NCBI GenBank assembly: GCA_018266105.1
Contig: JAFEBA010000124.1
Location: 1-44,502 of the forward strand
Length of the DNA stretch: 44,502 nt
Reading direction: 5' to 3'
Origin: a bacterium
GTDB lineage: Bacteria > Vulcanimicrobiota > Xenobia > Xenobiales > JADMJV01
Shown here: piece by piece, positions 25,072-33,402 of the stretch
How positions within the stretch are numbered: the first letter of the stretch is position 1
How the letters are laid out: each line of letters starts with the position of its first letter
Notes under the pieces: generated by a model
What the model was told of the DNA's origin: nothing
What the model saw: the letters and a program-made list of their open reading frames with translations, nothing else
Databases searched by the model: none
Program-made: the position numbers and the translations under genes

Positions 25072-25413
25072 ATGGCCGAGATTAGCTGGTACTATCAGCG
25101 CAAGGGCTGCAAGACCTGCGCCAAAACCGATGCTTTCCTGGCGGAGCATCGACTAACCGTAGCCGAGCAGGTGGATTGCAAGAAGCACCCGATTGAAAAG
25201 AAAGACGTACCCGAACTGCTAGCCGGTCTCAAACAAGTGCTGGCCATGCGGGGTTCGGCCTTGAAATCGTATTCGGCACCCTTTGACCAGGAGGAAGTGC
25301 TGGCGGCTGTGGTAGGCCCCTCCGGCAACCTGCGCGCCCCCAGTTTGATTCAGGCTGGACGTCTTTATGTAGGTTTCGAGGAAAAGCTCTACCAAGGACT
25401 GTTGACCTCTTGA
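25072..25413 (+). CDS. ArsC/Spx-like thioredoxin-fold protein
   Basis: 113 residues from ATG 25072 (AGGAG 8 nt upstream). The N-terminal SWYYQRKGCKTCAKTDAFL carries a CxxC at the end of strand 1, as in the ArsC/Spx and thioredoxin families. RAPSLIQAGRLYVGF supplies the conserved Pro facing the active site. In the related ArsC-like (seleno)protein family the first of these cysteines can be selenocysteine; here it is Cys. It probably acts as a thiol oxidoreductase or redox sensor in the cytoplasm; true arsenate reduction is not shown. Its promoter shares the phased repeats of dps, which suggests oxidative or starvation control. The stop overlaps the start of the four-TM gene. Confidence 0.75.
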   Translation: MAEISWYYQRKGCKTCAKTDAFLAEHRLTVAEQVDCKKHPIEKKDVPELLAGLKQVLAMRGSALKSYSAPFDQEEVLAAVVGPSGNLRAPSLIQAGRLYVGFEEKLYQGLLTS

Positions 25414-25817
25414 CCCTGGTTCAACTGCATCTGGTGGCAACCTTGTTGATGCTTGGCCTCATCTGGACAGTTCAACTGGTCCACTATCCGCTCTTGGCCC
25501 GAGTGGGCCCGGAGTATTTCGTGGATTATGAGTTGGAACACTGCGCGCGCATCAGCTGGTTGGTCGGTCCCTGGATGGGGACCGAATTGGCGACGGCGGT
25601 GCTGATTGCTCTGCGTAACCCGCAACCCTTGGCCTGGCTGAGTTTGCTTTCTGTATTGACCATTTGGGTCATCACCGGCTTGGAGTTCGGCCCGCTTCAC
25701 AGCCGCCTCTGCCAGCGCTTCGACGCGAGCGATCACGCTCGCCTGGTGCGATTAAACTGGTGGCGAACCTTTCTCTGGAGTTTGCGTTTACCGATTGTGC
25801 TTGCCATGGCCTTCTGA
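25410..25817 (+). CDS. Four-TM membrane protein (DUF1772-like)
   Basis: 135 residues from TTG 25410, which overlaps the TGA of the thiol-protein gene (TTGA), so translation is coupled. Four hydrophobic helices are visible: LVATLLMLGLIWTVQLVHYP, WMGTELATAVLIAL, LLSVLTIWVITGLEF and FLWSLRLPIVLAMAF. Small four-TM proteins with the early VHYPLL motif and a RxxxLNWWRTF segment before the last helix occur next to redox genes in many bacteria. The function is unknown. It is probably part of the regulon driven by the ATACAA repeats. Confidence 0.65.
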   Translation: MTLVQLHLVATLLMLGLIWTVQLVHYPLLARVGPEYFVDYELEHCARISWLVGPWMGTELATAVLIALRNPQPLAWLSLLSVLTIWVITGLEFGPLHSRLCQRFDASDHARLVRLNWWRTFLWSLRLPIVLAMAF

Positions 25818-25989
25818 GCAACCCAGGGGTTCTGCGCGGGCAGGTGCGTTGATTGAGCGTTAAAAAAAGCTGAAATCTTTGCCAAACAGTTTACATCAAA
25901 TTCACAAAACGGCCACCTGCATCACCATTGTACAACCTCACTCCGGTAACCTTGGGACAAGCACCAGAACCAAGGGAGAGGTAAGCAAG

Positions 25990-26772
25990 ATGAAGATTGG
26001 CGGCGACTCCGAATCGCAGGTCAGAACGACCCGCACCACGACCAAAACCAAGAAGAGCCAGAAAACTCAAAAGGCCAAGAAGCTGAAAAGCTCCAAACCC
26101 GCCGACGTGACGGCCAATGGTCGCAAGAAGATTGACTCCGTCAATCTTTCCGGGGAGAAAAAAGGCAGTAACCCCATCAATTTTGCCAGCTGGAAGGATA
26201 ATCTGAAAGTCGGCCGGGCCGATAACGGCAGCACTTCCCAATTGCAAGACTCCCTCAACAAGGGCCGAGCGGACGACAAAAAGATTGCCACCGACGGAAA
26301 ATTTGGCCAGCAGACCAGCGATGCCGTCAAGCAGTTCCAAAAGGAAAAAGGCCTGAAAGTGGACGGCATTGTGGGCAAGTACACCCGGGCCGCCCTGGAG
26401 CGCCAGCAGAATGCTGGCAGCAAAGATCCCAACACCACCATTCCTTCGGGTGGCATCGAAGAACTGAATAAGGCCGTCAAGCAACAGCAACAGAGCACGG
26501 CCGACAAGGCCAGGGGCGAGACCGGTGGAGGTTTGACTCAGGTGCGCGGAGCCGACCCGACCCGGGCCAACGCCGAGGACCGCGCCACCGCCATCCCTAA
26601 AGGCGATTCGGCCACCTTCCCCCAACCCGGAGTGGGTCAGCGCCTGCAGGAAGGCCTGGGGCTGCGCCCCTCGGCGGTGGAGAACGCTCCGCCGACCCCT
26701 CAACCGAAGGTGGACTCGGTCGGACCCATTCAAACCAATGACGGGCTGCCGGGTTTCGCCTTCGGCGCCTAA
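25990..26772 (+). CDS. Peptidoglycan-binding-domain protein with disordered flanks
   Basis: 260 residues from ATG 25990, with GGGAGAGG upstream. There is no signal peptide. Residues 1–60 are Lys/Thr/Ser-rich and disordered (TRTTTKTKKSQKTQKAKKLK). Residues ~80–145 are a PG_binding_1 domain: STSQLQDSLNKGRADDKKIA, DGKFGQQTSDAVKQFQKEKG and LKVDGIVGKYTRAALER. The rest is Pro/Gln-rich. PG_binding_1 domains usually anchor secreted hydrolases to the cell wall, so a domain without a Sec signal suggests another export route or that the binding surface has been reused. Followed by a perfect bidirectional terminator. Confidence 0.82.
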   Translation: MKIGGDSESQVRTTRTTTKTKKSQKTQKAKKLKSSKPADVTANGRKKIDSVNLSGEKKGSNPINFASWKDNLKVGRADNGSTSQLQDSLNKGRADDKKIATDGKFGQQTSDAVKQFQKEKGLKVDGIVGKYTRAALERQQNAGSKDPNTTIPSGGIEELNKAVKQQQQSTADKARGETGGGLTQVRGADPTRANAEDRATAIPKGDSATFPQPGVGQRLQEGLGLRPSAVENAPPTPQPKVDSVGPIQTNDGLPGFAFGA

Positions 26773-26780
26773 AAATCAAC

Positions 26781-26816
26781 AAAAACGGCCGGAGGCAATC
26801 CACTCCGGCCGTTTTT
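26781..26816. terminator. Perfect bidirectional terminator
   Basis: AAAAACGGCCGGAG (26781–26794) and CTCCGGCCGTTTTT (26803–26816) are perfectly complementary over 14 bp with an 8-nt loop and flanking A/T runs. It ends the gene before it (25990–26772) and the convergent PilZ gene after it. Confidence 0.95.
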
Positions 26817-26846
26817 GCTCGCTGGTTGCGCCCCTGGCAGCGTGGG

Positions 26847-27722
26847 TTAGCCAGCAGAAACATGGTTGCAGGGGATCAGACAGCGAGCCGACCAGAGCGA
26901 GGGACAACGGCGGGTCCGTCTCAGCAGCGAGGCCCGGCAGCCAGTGCGGGCTTGAGGGCTTTCGCCGGAATCCTTTGCCTCTGGACGTTTTGAATCGATG
27001 AGGTCGGACAGGCAAAGCTCCTCCCTTGGAGTCGGAGTCAGTTGACCGGAGCGGGCCAGGCGGCCCAACAAGCTTCGAAACCGGGGTCCGACTCCACTGG
27101 GGTCGAGATTGATTGCCAGAGAGTCGCCGGTCTGCCGCACCACCTGGCCCACCACCGTCACTCCGAAGAAACCACGGAAAGTCAATCTTACAAAATGTCC
27201 GATTCGGGCAAAATCCTTTGGAGTCAACAACTTGCAGCCACCCAGACTGAGTTCGCAAACCCGGGCCTCGGCTTCCCAGCCCACTGTCAAGTTCTCCAGG
27301 GCGACCAACACTGCAGGACCCGAGAATCGGATAAAGCGCCGCGGGTCGATGCTCTGACAAGGGCGGTGAGGCCGGACCAGGCGTTCATACAGCTTGGCGA
27401 GGCAACTTTGGCCGGGAAGGTCATCCAGACCAAATACGGTTCGTTCTCCTTCAAAGCGCCACCAGACCAGGCGGCCCTGGTGCTGCTCTGTACCCGGCAG
27501 CTCCAGCCCAGGCATTATTTTGAAAGACAATCGTTTCGGGAGTTCAACCTTGGAACCCAATTCAGCTTGACAGCCGTTGAGACTCAAGTCGCGAACCCTG
27601 CCAAGGATCTCGTGGTCCGGTCGAGGATGATAGACAACCGGCAACTCCAACGACAATCGCTGATGAACTCGCCGATTCTCCAGTTGTTCGGGCTTCTTAA
27701 AGAAGGCGTTCCACCAATTCAT
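26847..27722 (-). CDS. Tandem PilZ-domain protein (c-di-GMP receptor candidate)
   Basis: 291 residues from ATG 27722, with GGAGGGG upstream. Domain 1 (residues ~17–115) carries RRVHQR (RxxxR) and RDLSLNGCQ (DxSxxG); domain 2 (~140–235) carries RRFIRF and CELSLGGCKL, with Glu in place of Asp. These are the two c-di-GMP contacts of the PilZ fold, so both domains may bind the second messenger. No further output domain follows; the tail of ~50 residues is basic and disordered. It should act in the cytoplasm or at the membrane, turning c-di-GMP levels into changes of motility or exopolysaccharide. No cyclase or phosphodiesterase is nearby. Confidence 0.85.
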   Translation of the reverse strand: MNWWNAFFKKPEQLENRRVHQRLSLELPVVYHPRPDHEILGRVRDLSLNGCQAELGSKVELPKRLSFKIMPGLELPGTEQHQGRLVWWRFEGERTVFGLDDLPGQSCLAKLYERLVRPHRPCQSIDPRRFIRFSGPAVLVALENLTVGWEAEARVCELSLGGCKLLTPKDFARIGHFVRLTFRGFFGVTVVGQVVRQTGDSLAINLDPSGVGPRFRSLLGRLARSGQLTPTPREELCLSDLIDSKRPEAKDSGESPQARTGCRASLLRRTRRCPSLWSARCLIPCNHVSAG

Positions 27723-27838
27723 CCTGGCACCCCTCCAACGACAAACTGCGCACAATGAATAACCCAAGGAGAAGGGGGGTCAGTTCCATCGCTGTTATCA
27801 CAGACCCAGGCAGCCAAACGAAGAGTACACGCCCTTAA

Positions 27839-27864
27839 GGGTCGAGCCTCGAGCGGCTCGACCC
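27839..27864 (-). terminator. Stem-loop after the small exported protein gene
   Basis: GGGTCGAGCC (27839–27848) pairs perfectly with GGCTCGACCC (27855–27864), a 10-bp stem. It lies just after the stop of the minus-strand gene ending at 27872. Only a short T stretch follows on that strand. Confidence 0.6.
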
Positions 27865-27871
27865 TCGAATC

Positions 27872-28219
27872 CTACTTGAACGTGGCAGTGTGGTCCGCAT
27901 TCAAGATCAGCTGGTTGGTCTGACTGAGATCGAGGTCCTCGAAAATCAAAGCCCCGCCGTCGCTATCCTCGACTCGAAGATCCCAGGTTGTAGCCGAATG
28001 CTCGGGCTGAAACTCAATGGTCACATCGGAGCCGTGCAGCAGCATGCGGCCGTGCATCAAATCATCTTCCCAGTCCTGAGCGTTGCTCGGGGAAACGTAG
28101 AGTTTCTTGATATTCACACCGGTCCGGTTGTAGAGCTGAAAATCCAGCGTGGCGTTCTCGGCCCAGCTCGGGACCGCCACAAGCAAACTAAGAACCAGGG
28201 CCTGGAGCAATTTTCTCAC
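27872..28219 (-). CDS. Small exported beta-rich protein of unknown function
   Basis: About 115 residues from GTG 28219, with GGGAGA 6 nt upstream. A longer frame upstream is not supported. The signal peptide RKLLQALVLSLLVAVPSWA is cleaved before ENATLDF. The mature ~95 residues match a known but uncharacterised family in cyanobacteria and other bacteria, with FQLYNRTGVNIKKLYVSPS, DWEDDLMHGRMLLHGSDVTI and WDLRVEDSDG. The fold is a beta-sandwich; no catalytic residues are apparent. It lies in the subtilase gene's downstream region on the same strand, about 120 bp away. Confidence 0.75.
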   Translation of the reverse strand: MRKLLQALVLSLLVAVPSWAENATLDFQLYNRTGVNIKKLYVSPSNAQDWEDDLMHGRMLLHGSDVTIEFQPEHSATTWDLRVEDSDGGALIFEDLDLSQTNQLILNADHTATFK

Positions 28220-28341
28220 AAAAGTTCTCCCAACTACTTTGAAAGTTAGCGGTTTGAACCGCAACCTCAGATTGCCAGACGGCCCGCCGGGATACTGGCC
28301 GCAAAGGGGGCGCCAGAGGGGCGCTCTATCAAGAAGAACTC

Positions 28342-30162
28342 TTAGGAAGGCTTGTAGACCAGCGAAGGCGGCTGCATAACAAAGCCGTCGTCGACACCGC
28401 TGCTGTCGCTGACCAATCGAAAGCGCAAGCGCCACTCGCCGGCCGGCAATTCTAACTGATGACTCTGATTCTCCCGGTAGCTGGTAAACTCTTCCAGTTT
28501 CGTCCAGGTCTGGCCACCTTTCGCCTGCGCCTCCAGGTAGACATAGTCGCTGCTGGCTTCCAGGCGGTGCTGAACTTGCAGGCGGAGTTGCCCGGCGGAT
28601 TCGGTCTTAAACCACTGACTGGTCAGGCTGGAATTGGCTCGATTGGCGTAGGGACCCTGAGGGCTATCGGTCCAGCGGCCGTCAGGCAACTGCCCCCAGA
28701 GCCCATCGCTCTCCCATTGGAGCGGCACTTCCTGCAGGCCGCTTTCGATTGCGACCAGTCGGGCCGGGCCCAGATTGCCCACCCGGTCTTCGATGCGAAC
28801 CTCCACCTGATTGGCTCCGACCTGAGCGGGTACGACCAGTTCGGGAGTGACGGGGCCGCTGCTCTGATAGTTGCCGTTCCGCACGTGATAGCGGTAAGCG
28901 TCCTGGTCAGCTACCTGCATCTGGAGGTGCAGATGATAACCATCCTGGGAAACCTGGAGGTCGGGAGCGGCTGGGGCCTGATCATCTTCCCGGAGAGCGG
29001 CGGCGGCGTTCAACCGGCCACCCGTGGCGACCTTGTCGCGCAGGCCCGGAAGGGTGTCGACATTGGCCAACAGCCGGGTCTTGATCTGCTCGTTGCTGGC
29101 TTCCGGATAGAGCGACAGAATCAGACCGGCCACGCCAGCCACGTGAGGAGTGGCCATGGACGTGCCGCTCTTGGTTTCATAACCACTACCGGGCACAGTG
29201 GACAGAATGCTGACGCCCGGAGCGGCCAGATCAACATTGTGCTGACCGTAATTGGAGAAGCTGGCCAGGCGGTCCCGCTCGTTGGTGGCCGCCACCGCGA
29301 TAATATTCGGCAGATCGTAGTTGGCTGGATAACCCAGCGGCTTGTCCTGAGGATAATACTGGCTGACGTCGTTGTCGTTGCCTTCGTTGCCGGCTGCACA
29401 GATATGCAGTAAGGGTGAACTGGCAAACGCGTCACGTTCCGCCTCGTTGTAGCCGCCGGCGTAACTATTGCTGGTGATGCGGGCTCCCATTTTGGTGGCG
29501 TAGGCCAGTGCGCGAATAGTGTCAGCCACTGTGCCTTCGCCTTTGCTCATCATCTTGACCGGCATCAGGCGGGTCTGCCAGTTGACCCCGACCACCCCTT
29601 CACCGTTATTGCCCACCGCTCCGATCGTGCCGGCACAATGGGTTCCGTGTCCATAATCATCGCTGGGATCGCCGGTCTGGAGACAGGCATCATAGCCATG
29701 CACATCGTCGATGACGCCGTTGCCATCATCGTCGATTCCGTTTCCGGGAATCTCCCCCGGGTTGCGCCAGAGGTTGGCCACCAGGTCGGGATGGTCGAGC
29801 TGGGCGCCCGTGTCCAGCACCGCAATCGGCGCACCCTCACGGCTGCCCGTGGTGCGCTGCCAGGCCTGATCCAGTCCAATCTTGCTCAATCCCCAAAGCT
29901 GGGAAGCCTGAGGGTCATTGCTTTGAGCCACCTTGCGTAAATCATTGCTGGTCACGTACTCCAGGCGCTGGTCCTGGCTGAGGCGCTCGATGGCATGCTC
30001 GGTGCTCTCCCCCGCGGGCAACTGAATGCGGACCAGGTCTCCCCGACCGCGTTGACCCGGCAGCTCAAACCGCTCAACAATACAAAGAGAATCGTCGGAT
30101 TTAGTGAGTGGCGAGCGCAGTCGCGCCAGCACTTCGCCCGGTCTATGGGGAGGAAGTTTCAT
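28342..30162 (-). CDS. Subtilisin-like serine protease (S8) without a signal peptide
   Basis: 606 residues from ATG 30162; the preceding gene ends at 30248, which rules out the longer frame. Residues ~8–85 resemble an S8 prodomain. The catalytic domain has Asp117 (AVLDTGAQLDHPDL), His172 (DDYGHGTHCAGT), oxyanion Asn259 (CAAGNEG) and Ser335 (SGTSMATPHVAG). An insert with GNGIDDDGNGVIDDVHGYD is typical of calcium-binding subtilases of this group. A C-terminal ~170-residue beta domain follows. The triad is complete, so it should be active. No Sec or Tat signal precedes the prodomain, which is odd for this family. It is the second gene after the lactonase-like lipoprotein. Confidence 0.92.
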   Translation of the reverse strand: MKLPPHRPGEVLARLRSPLTKSDDSLCIVERFELPGQRGRGDLVRIQLPAGESTEHAIERLSQDQRLEYVTSNDLRKVAQSNDPQASQLWGLSKIGLDQAWQRTTGSREGAPIAVLDTGAQLDHPDLVANLWRNPGEIPGNGIDDDGNGVIDDVHGYDACLQTGDPSDDYGHGTHCAGTIGAVGNNGEGVVGVNWQTRLMPVKMMSKGEGTVADTIRALAYATKMGARITSNSYAGGYNEAERDAFASSPLLHICAAGNEGNDNDVSQYYPQDKPLGYPANYDLPNIIAVAATNERDRLASFSNYGQHNVDLAAPGVSILSTVPGSGYETKSGTSMATPHVAGVAGLILSLYPEASNEQIKTRLLANVDTLPGLRDKVATGGRLNAAAALREDDQAPAAPDLQVSQDGYHLHLQMQVADQDAYRYHVRNGNYQSSGPVTPELVVPAQVGANQVEVRIEDRVGNLGPARLVAIESGLQEVPLQWESDGLWGQLPDGRWTDSPQGPYANRANSSLTSQWFKTESAGQLRLQVQHRLEASSDYVYLEAQAKGGQTWTKLEEFTSYRENQSHQLELPAGEWRLRFRLVSDSSGVDDGFVMQPPSLVYKPS

Positions 30163-30247
30163 TCGACCCAGTCTAGTCGGAGCGTCCTGGCAAGCTGTGA
30201 CCAGAGTGTTACGTTTTGGCCCAGGGGGTCTGACTGCCCCGTGTTGG

Positions 30248-31348
30248 TTAGAGGAAGTAAAGAAAACTGCCGGGCAAACCGGGGTCGACCAGACCTTGGG
30301 AATCGGCGACGGGGTTTTGTAACAGGCCGCCCGGGTCAAGCAGGATGCTGCTAAACTGAGAAGCTCCGCAGACCAACAACAGATTGGCGCTCTGGTTCAC
30401 CCGCACAAAATGACTTGAAGCGGAGGAAACGGATATGATCGAGCCTGGCAGCGGAGCCAGCGTTCCACCGACGGGGGTAGATTCAAAGCCCAGGATGCGT
30501 CCGCTGCTTTGGCTTCCCAGGTAATAATGACCTGTATACGAGAAGTCGGCCAGGCCCAGTCGCTGTTCGCTGGTTGAGAACTGAGCCGTTTGGGCCCCAA
30601 CCAGGCCGGTGTGAAGCTCAAAGGTCAGCACACGGTCCTTTCCCTGGCCAGTGCGGATCACCGCCTCCAAAGCGGTCTGTGTTGGATTTACGTCCAGGTC
30701 GCGCACCCCATCCCTCGAGTCAGCCAAGGCCGTAAAGATCCCTCCCGTCAACCGACTATTGCTGCGGATGAAGAACGTCTCGACCCCCCCCTCTTCGGGT
30801 ATGTGCAAGGCTGCCCCGCCAGCACTGAAAGCCCCGTCGACCAGGCTTTCATCCGTTGGACTGAGCAGGCCCGAATGCAGTGGCACGTCCTCAAGGGGAC
30901 TCAACATGCCACTGCTGTCGACCGTAAAGCTCCGCAGAATCGAGTTCCCGGCGCAGTATGCCAGTCCCCCCTGGGGATGCACTAGTAAAAGCTTGGGGTT
31001 GGGTGGAGTCGCCAGCGAGCCGAGAAAATCGATGGTCCCATCCGGGCTCAAGGTGAACATGGCCAGATCCTCGGAATCCGCATTGAGCACATAGAAGCAA
31101 CTCGTATTGGGATGAGTCTTCACACAAATCGGGCGCTGACCCTGGCTGGAAGCTGTACTGAGGGAGCGACTCCCGCCCTTCTCGAGCTCCAGAGTCTTAA
31201 CCACCAGCTGATTACTCTGCCGATCGGGAATGACGGCGTAGGCAGTCGGCACGTTTCCTCGTGCGGGTTCGGGCAGAGGCACGGAACTGGAGCCGCACCC
31301 GCCAAGCAGGCAGAGCATGGCAAAGCAGGCAATGATTCGCAAGACCAT
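30248..31348 (-). CDS. Lipoprotein with lactonase-like seven-bladed propeller
   Basis: 366 residues from ATG 31348. The signal peptide (RIIACFAMLCLLGGC) ends in a lipobox, giving a lipid-anchored protein. The rest is a propeller of the YVTN/6-phosphogluconolactonase type (PF10282-like), with blades such as PICVKTHPNTSCFYVLNADS, PKLLLVHPQGGLAYCAGNSI, LDVNPTQTALEAVIRTGQG and GLADFSYTGHYYLGSQSSG. The lactonase active site cannot be confirmed, so an enzymatic role is uncertain. It is divergent from the kinase gene; the shared promoter lies between 31348 and about 31446. Confidence 0.8.
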   Translation of the reverse strand: MVLRIIACFAMLCLLGGCGSSSVPLPEPARGNVPTAYAVIPDRQSNQLVVKTLELEKGGSRSLSTASSQGQRPICVKTHPNTSCFYVLNADSEDLAMFTLSPDGTIDFLGSLATPPNPKLLLVHPQGGLAYCAGNSILRSFTVDSSGMLSPLEDVPLHSGLLSPTDESLVDGAFSAGGAALHIPEEGGVETFFIRSNSRLTGGIFTALADSRDGVRDLDVNPTQTALEAVIRTGQGKDRVLTFELHTGLVGAQTAQFSTSEQRLGLADFSYTGHYYLGSQSSGRILGFESTPVGGTLAPLPGSIISVSSASSHFVRVNQSANLLLVCGASQFSSILLDPGGLLQNPVADSQGLVDPGLPGSFLYFL

Positions 31349-31428
31349 TGATAGATACCTAACCTTTCGTCTCAAAGGGAAACTACTGGCCCATTGCTCC
31401 GAGGATAAAGGATTTCTGCTGGCGGGTC

Positions 31429-31447
31429 GACTAAAGACATCTTTAGT
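31429..31447 (+). promoter_or_regulatory. GACTAAAGA inverted site at the kinase gene start
   Basis: GACTAAAGA (31429–31437), CA, then TCTTTAGTG (31440–31448 region) form an inverted repeat. GACTAAAGA is the unit found twice in the phased array at 37847–37890 before the efflux genes. This suggests autoregulation by the response regulator at 32701. It overlaps the proposed kinase start, so one of the two calls may need adjusting. Confidence 0.4.
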
Positions 31448-32726
31448 GGCTTACGATCCGCTGCGGCAGGACTTCGAGCAACCCTGGGCGCTCAGCCCCA
31501 GGTCGCTGAGCCAACGCTATTTGCTGGCCTGTCTGCTCATTGGGGGACTTTCGCTTTTCACCGAGCTGACCGGCGACCTGGTCAATGAAGACAACGATGT
31601 ACTCCTTTACCTGAGCCTGGTCACTCTGTCGGCGCTTCATCTCGGCAGAGGTCCGGCCAAGCTGGCGGCCGCCTTGTCTCTCCTGGCCTTGCACCAAGGC
31701 CACTTTCATCCCGGCTATAGCCTGAAGCATATCGGCATCCAGTATGTCTTCTCGGTAGCCATCTTCTGGACCATTGCCAGCCGGGTCGGTGAACTATCCC
31801 AGTGGCAGCGCCGCGAAAGATGGCTGGCCCAGGTGCGCGAACAAGAAGCAAAACTGATGGCGGACTTTTCTCAGGAACTTGGCGCTACCAATAGCGAGGA
31901 AGAAATCGAAGGGCTGCTGGGACGCGGCGGAAACATCTCAGACGACCTGAAAAAGCAATTGCTGACCATGGTTCGTGAGCATCGTGAGCGCTTGCAACAT
32001 CGCGAGGCGGCCCGCCAAAAATCCATACAGCTGGCTACCGAGTCGGTGCAAACATCTTTACTCCATTCGATCTCACACGACATTCAGACACCGCTTGCGG
32101 CGATTCTAGGGACCGTGGAAATGCTCAAAGACAGCCAGGTTACGATCGAAGCGGGAGAACGGGAACAGCTGCTTCAGCTGGCTTCCGAACAGGCTGAGCG
32201 GATCCGCATGCTGGCACGCAACCTGATCAATTCCTCCAAGATGGAATCGGGACATCTCCAGCTAGACTGCCGACAGTTGGAGCTGGGCGAGTTATTTAGC
32301 GAAGCCAGCAAGTCATTCAGCCCCGCCCAGCGTCCGCGTTTGCATCTGCTGGCTCCGCCCGGAGTCAGGTTGTGGGGCGATTTTGTGCTGCTGACACAGG
32401 TGCTCACCAACCTGATGGACAACGCGCTGAAATATAGCGCTTGCGACCAAAAGGTCGAGCTGGATTGCGTTCAGCCGGGACATCTAGTGATTCGAGATCG
32501 CGCGCCCACCATTGAGGAAGGGGAACGCCAGCGTGTCTTTGAACGCTTCTATCGAGTGGCCACGCGCCAGAAGGCAGCCGGCTCAGGATTAGGCCTGAGT
32601 ATCTGCCAGGGAATCCTGCGCAGCCACGGGGGCGAGATCTGGGTAGAACCCAGGTCGGACGGCGGGAACTGCTTCAACTTTCAGTTGCCGGAGGAACCTC
32701 ATGGACAATCGCATTCTGCTGATTGA
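31446..32726 (+). CDS. KdpD-C-terminal-like sensor histidine kinase
   Basis: About 426 residues if started at GTG 31446. Frames to ATG 31332 or 31317 exist, but that stretch has low third-position GC and would overlap the divergent lipoprotein. Several TM helices (YLLACLLIGGLSLFTEL, LYLSLVTLSALHLGRGPAKL, YVFSVAIFWTIA) match the DUF4118 membrane part of KdpD; the large N-terminal KdpD sensor is absent. A coiled coil leads to the H-box SISHDIQTPLAAILG, then N-box LTNLMDNALKYS and G2 box GSGLGLSICQG. The G1 box, normally DxGxGI, reads DRAPTI. It overlaps the response-regulator gene by 26 bp. It probably phosphorylates that regulator in response to a membrane or ion signal. Confidence 0.87.
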   Translation: MAYDPLRQDFEQPWALSPRSLSQRYLLACLLIGGLSLFTELTGDLVNEDNDVLLYLSLVTLSALHLGRGPAKLAAALSLLALHQGHFHPGYSLKHIGIQYVFSVAIFWTIASRVGELSQWQRRERWLAQVREQEAKLMADFSQELGATNSEEEIEGLLGRGGNISDDLKKQLLTMVREHRERLQHREAARQKSIQLATESVQTSLLHSISHDIQTPLAAILGTVEMLKDSQVTIEAGEREQLLQLASEQAERIRMLARNLINSSKMESGHLQLDCRQLELGELFSEASKSFSPAQRPRLHLLAPPGVRLWGDFVLLTQVLTNLMDNALKYSACDQKVELDCVQPGHLVIRDRAPTIEEGERQRVFERFYRVATRQKAAGSGLGLSICQGILRSHGGEIWVEPRSDGGNCFNFQLPEEPHGQSHSAD

Positions 32727-33402
32727 TGACGAAGAAAGCATCCGTAAATTTTTACGTATTTCGCTGCAAGCTCACGGTTACGAAATACTTGAAGCCTCCT
32801 GTGGGGCCGACGGGGTCGAGCTGATCGAGCGGGAAAAGCCCGATGCGGTCATCCTGGACATGGGTCTGCCCGATGTCAGCGGTCTGGAAGTCACCCGAGC
32901 AGTGCGGAGCTGGAGTTGGGTGCCCATTATATTCCTGTCGGTGGTGGACCAGGAGCGAGTTAAAGTGGACGCACTGGAAGCGGGTGCGGACGATTACATG
33001 GTCAAGCCTTTTGGCCTGCAGGAACTGCTGGCACGCCTCAAGGCGGCCCTGCGCCGTAAAATGGTCGTTCCGGCTCAGGGCCCCCTGGCCTACGGAGATA
33101 TCTCTATGAACATCGAACGTCGGCTTGTGACTGTGGGCGAGCGCGCGGTCAGCCTGACACCCACGGAATTTTCACTTCTGCACGTGCTGTTGCGCCAACC
33201 CGAACGGGTCATTCCCCATCGCGATCTTCTCAACGAAGTTTGGGGTCCGGCCTATATTGAGGAACTGCAGCTGTTGCGCGTGAATGTCTCCAATCTGCGC
33301 AAGAAAATCGAGGGAAAGAACCCTACTCCCGAACGCATTCTGAATGAACCGGGTGTGGGTTACCGCCTCTCCTGTCCATCCATATCCAGCAAGCAGCCGT
33401 AG
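32701..33402 (+). CDS. OmpR/KdpE-type response regulator
   Basis: 233 residues. The receiver domain has the acidic pair in LLIDDEES, phosphoacceptor Asp in AVILDMGLPDVSG, a Ser in place of the usual Thr (IIFLSVVDQ) and the Lys of VKPFGLQ. The C-terminal winged helix carries LTPTEFSLLHVLLRQPERVI, LLNEVWGP and VNVSNLRKKIE, as in KdpE and PhoB. It should bind direct repeats as a head-to-tail dimer. GACTAAAGA repeats with 11-bp spacing occur at 37847–37890, and one copy lies at the kinase start. There is no kdpFABC in the window; the pair sits next to an efflux operon. The 3' end overlaps the convergent RND gene. Confidence 0.92.
   Translation: MDNRILLIDDEESIRKFLRISLQAHGYEILEASCGADGVELIEREKPDAVILDMGLPDVSGLEVTRAVRSWSWVPIIFLSVVDQERVKVDALEAGADDYMVKPFGLQELLARLKAALRRKMVVPAQGPLAYGDISMNIERRLVTVGERAVSLTPTEFSLLHVLLRQPERVIPHRDLLNEVWGPAYIEELQLLRVNVSNLRKKIEGKNPTPERILNEPGVGYRLSCPSISSKQP

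Noticed and set aside
28459..29412. A 317-codon plus-strand frame inside the subtilase gene
   Set aside because: The minus-strand subtilase with its full catalytic triad explains this DNA; the plus frame is an antisense shadow in GC-rich sequence.
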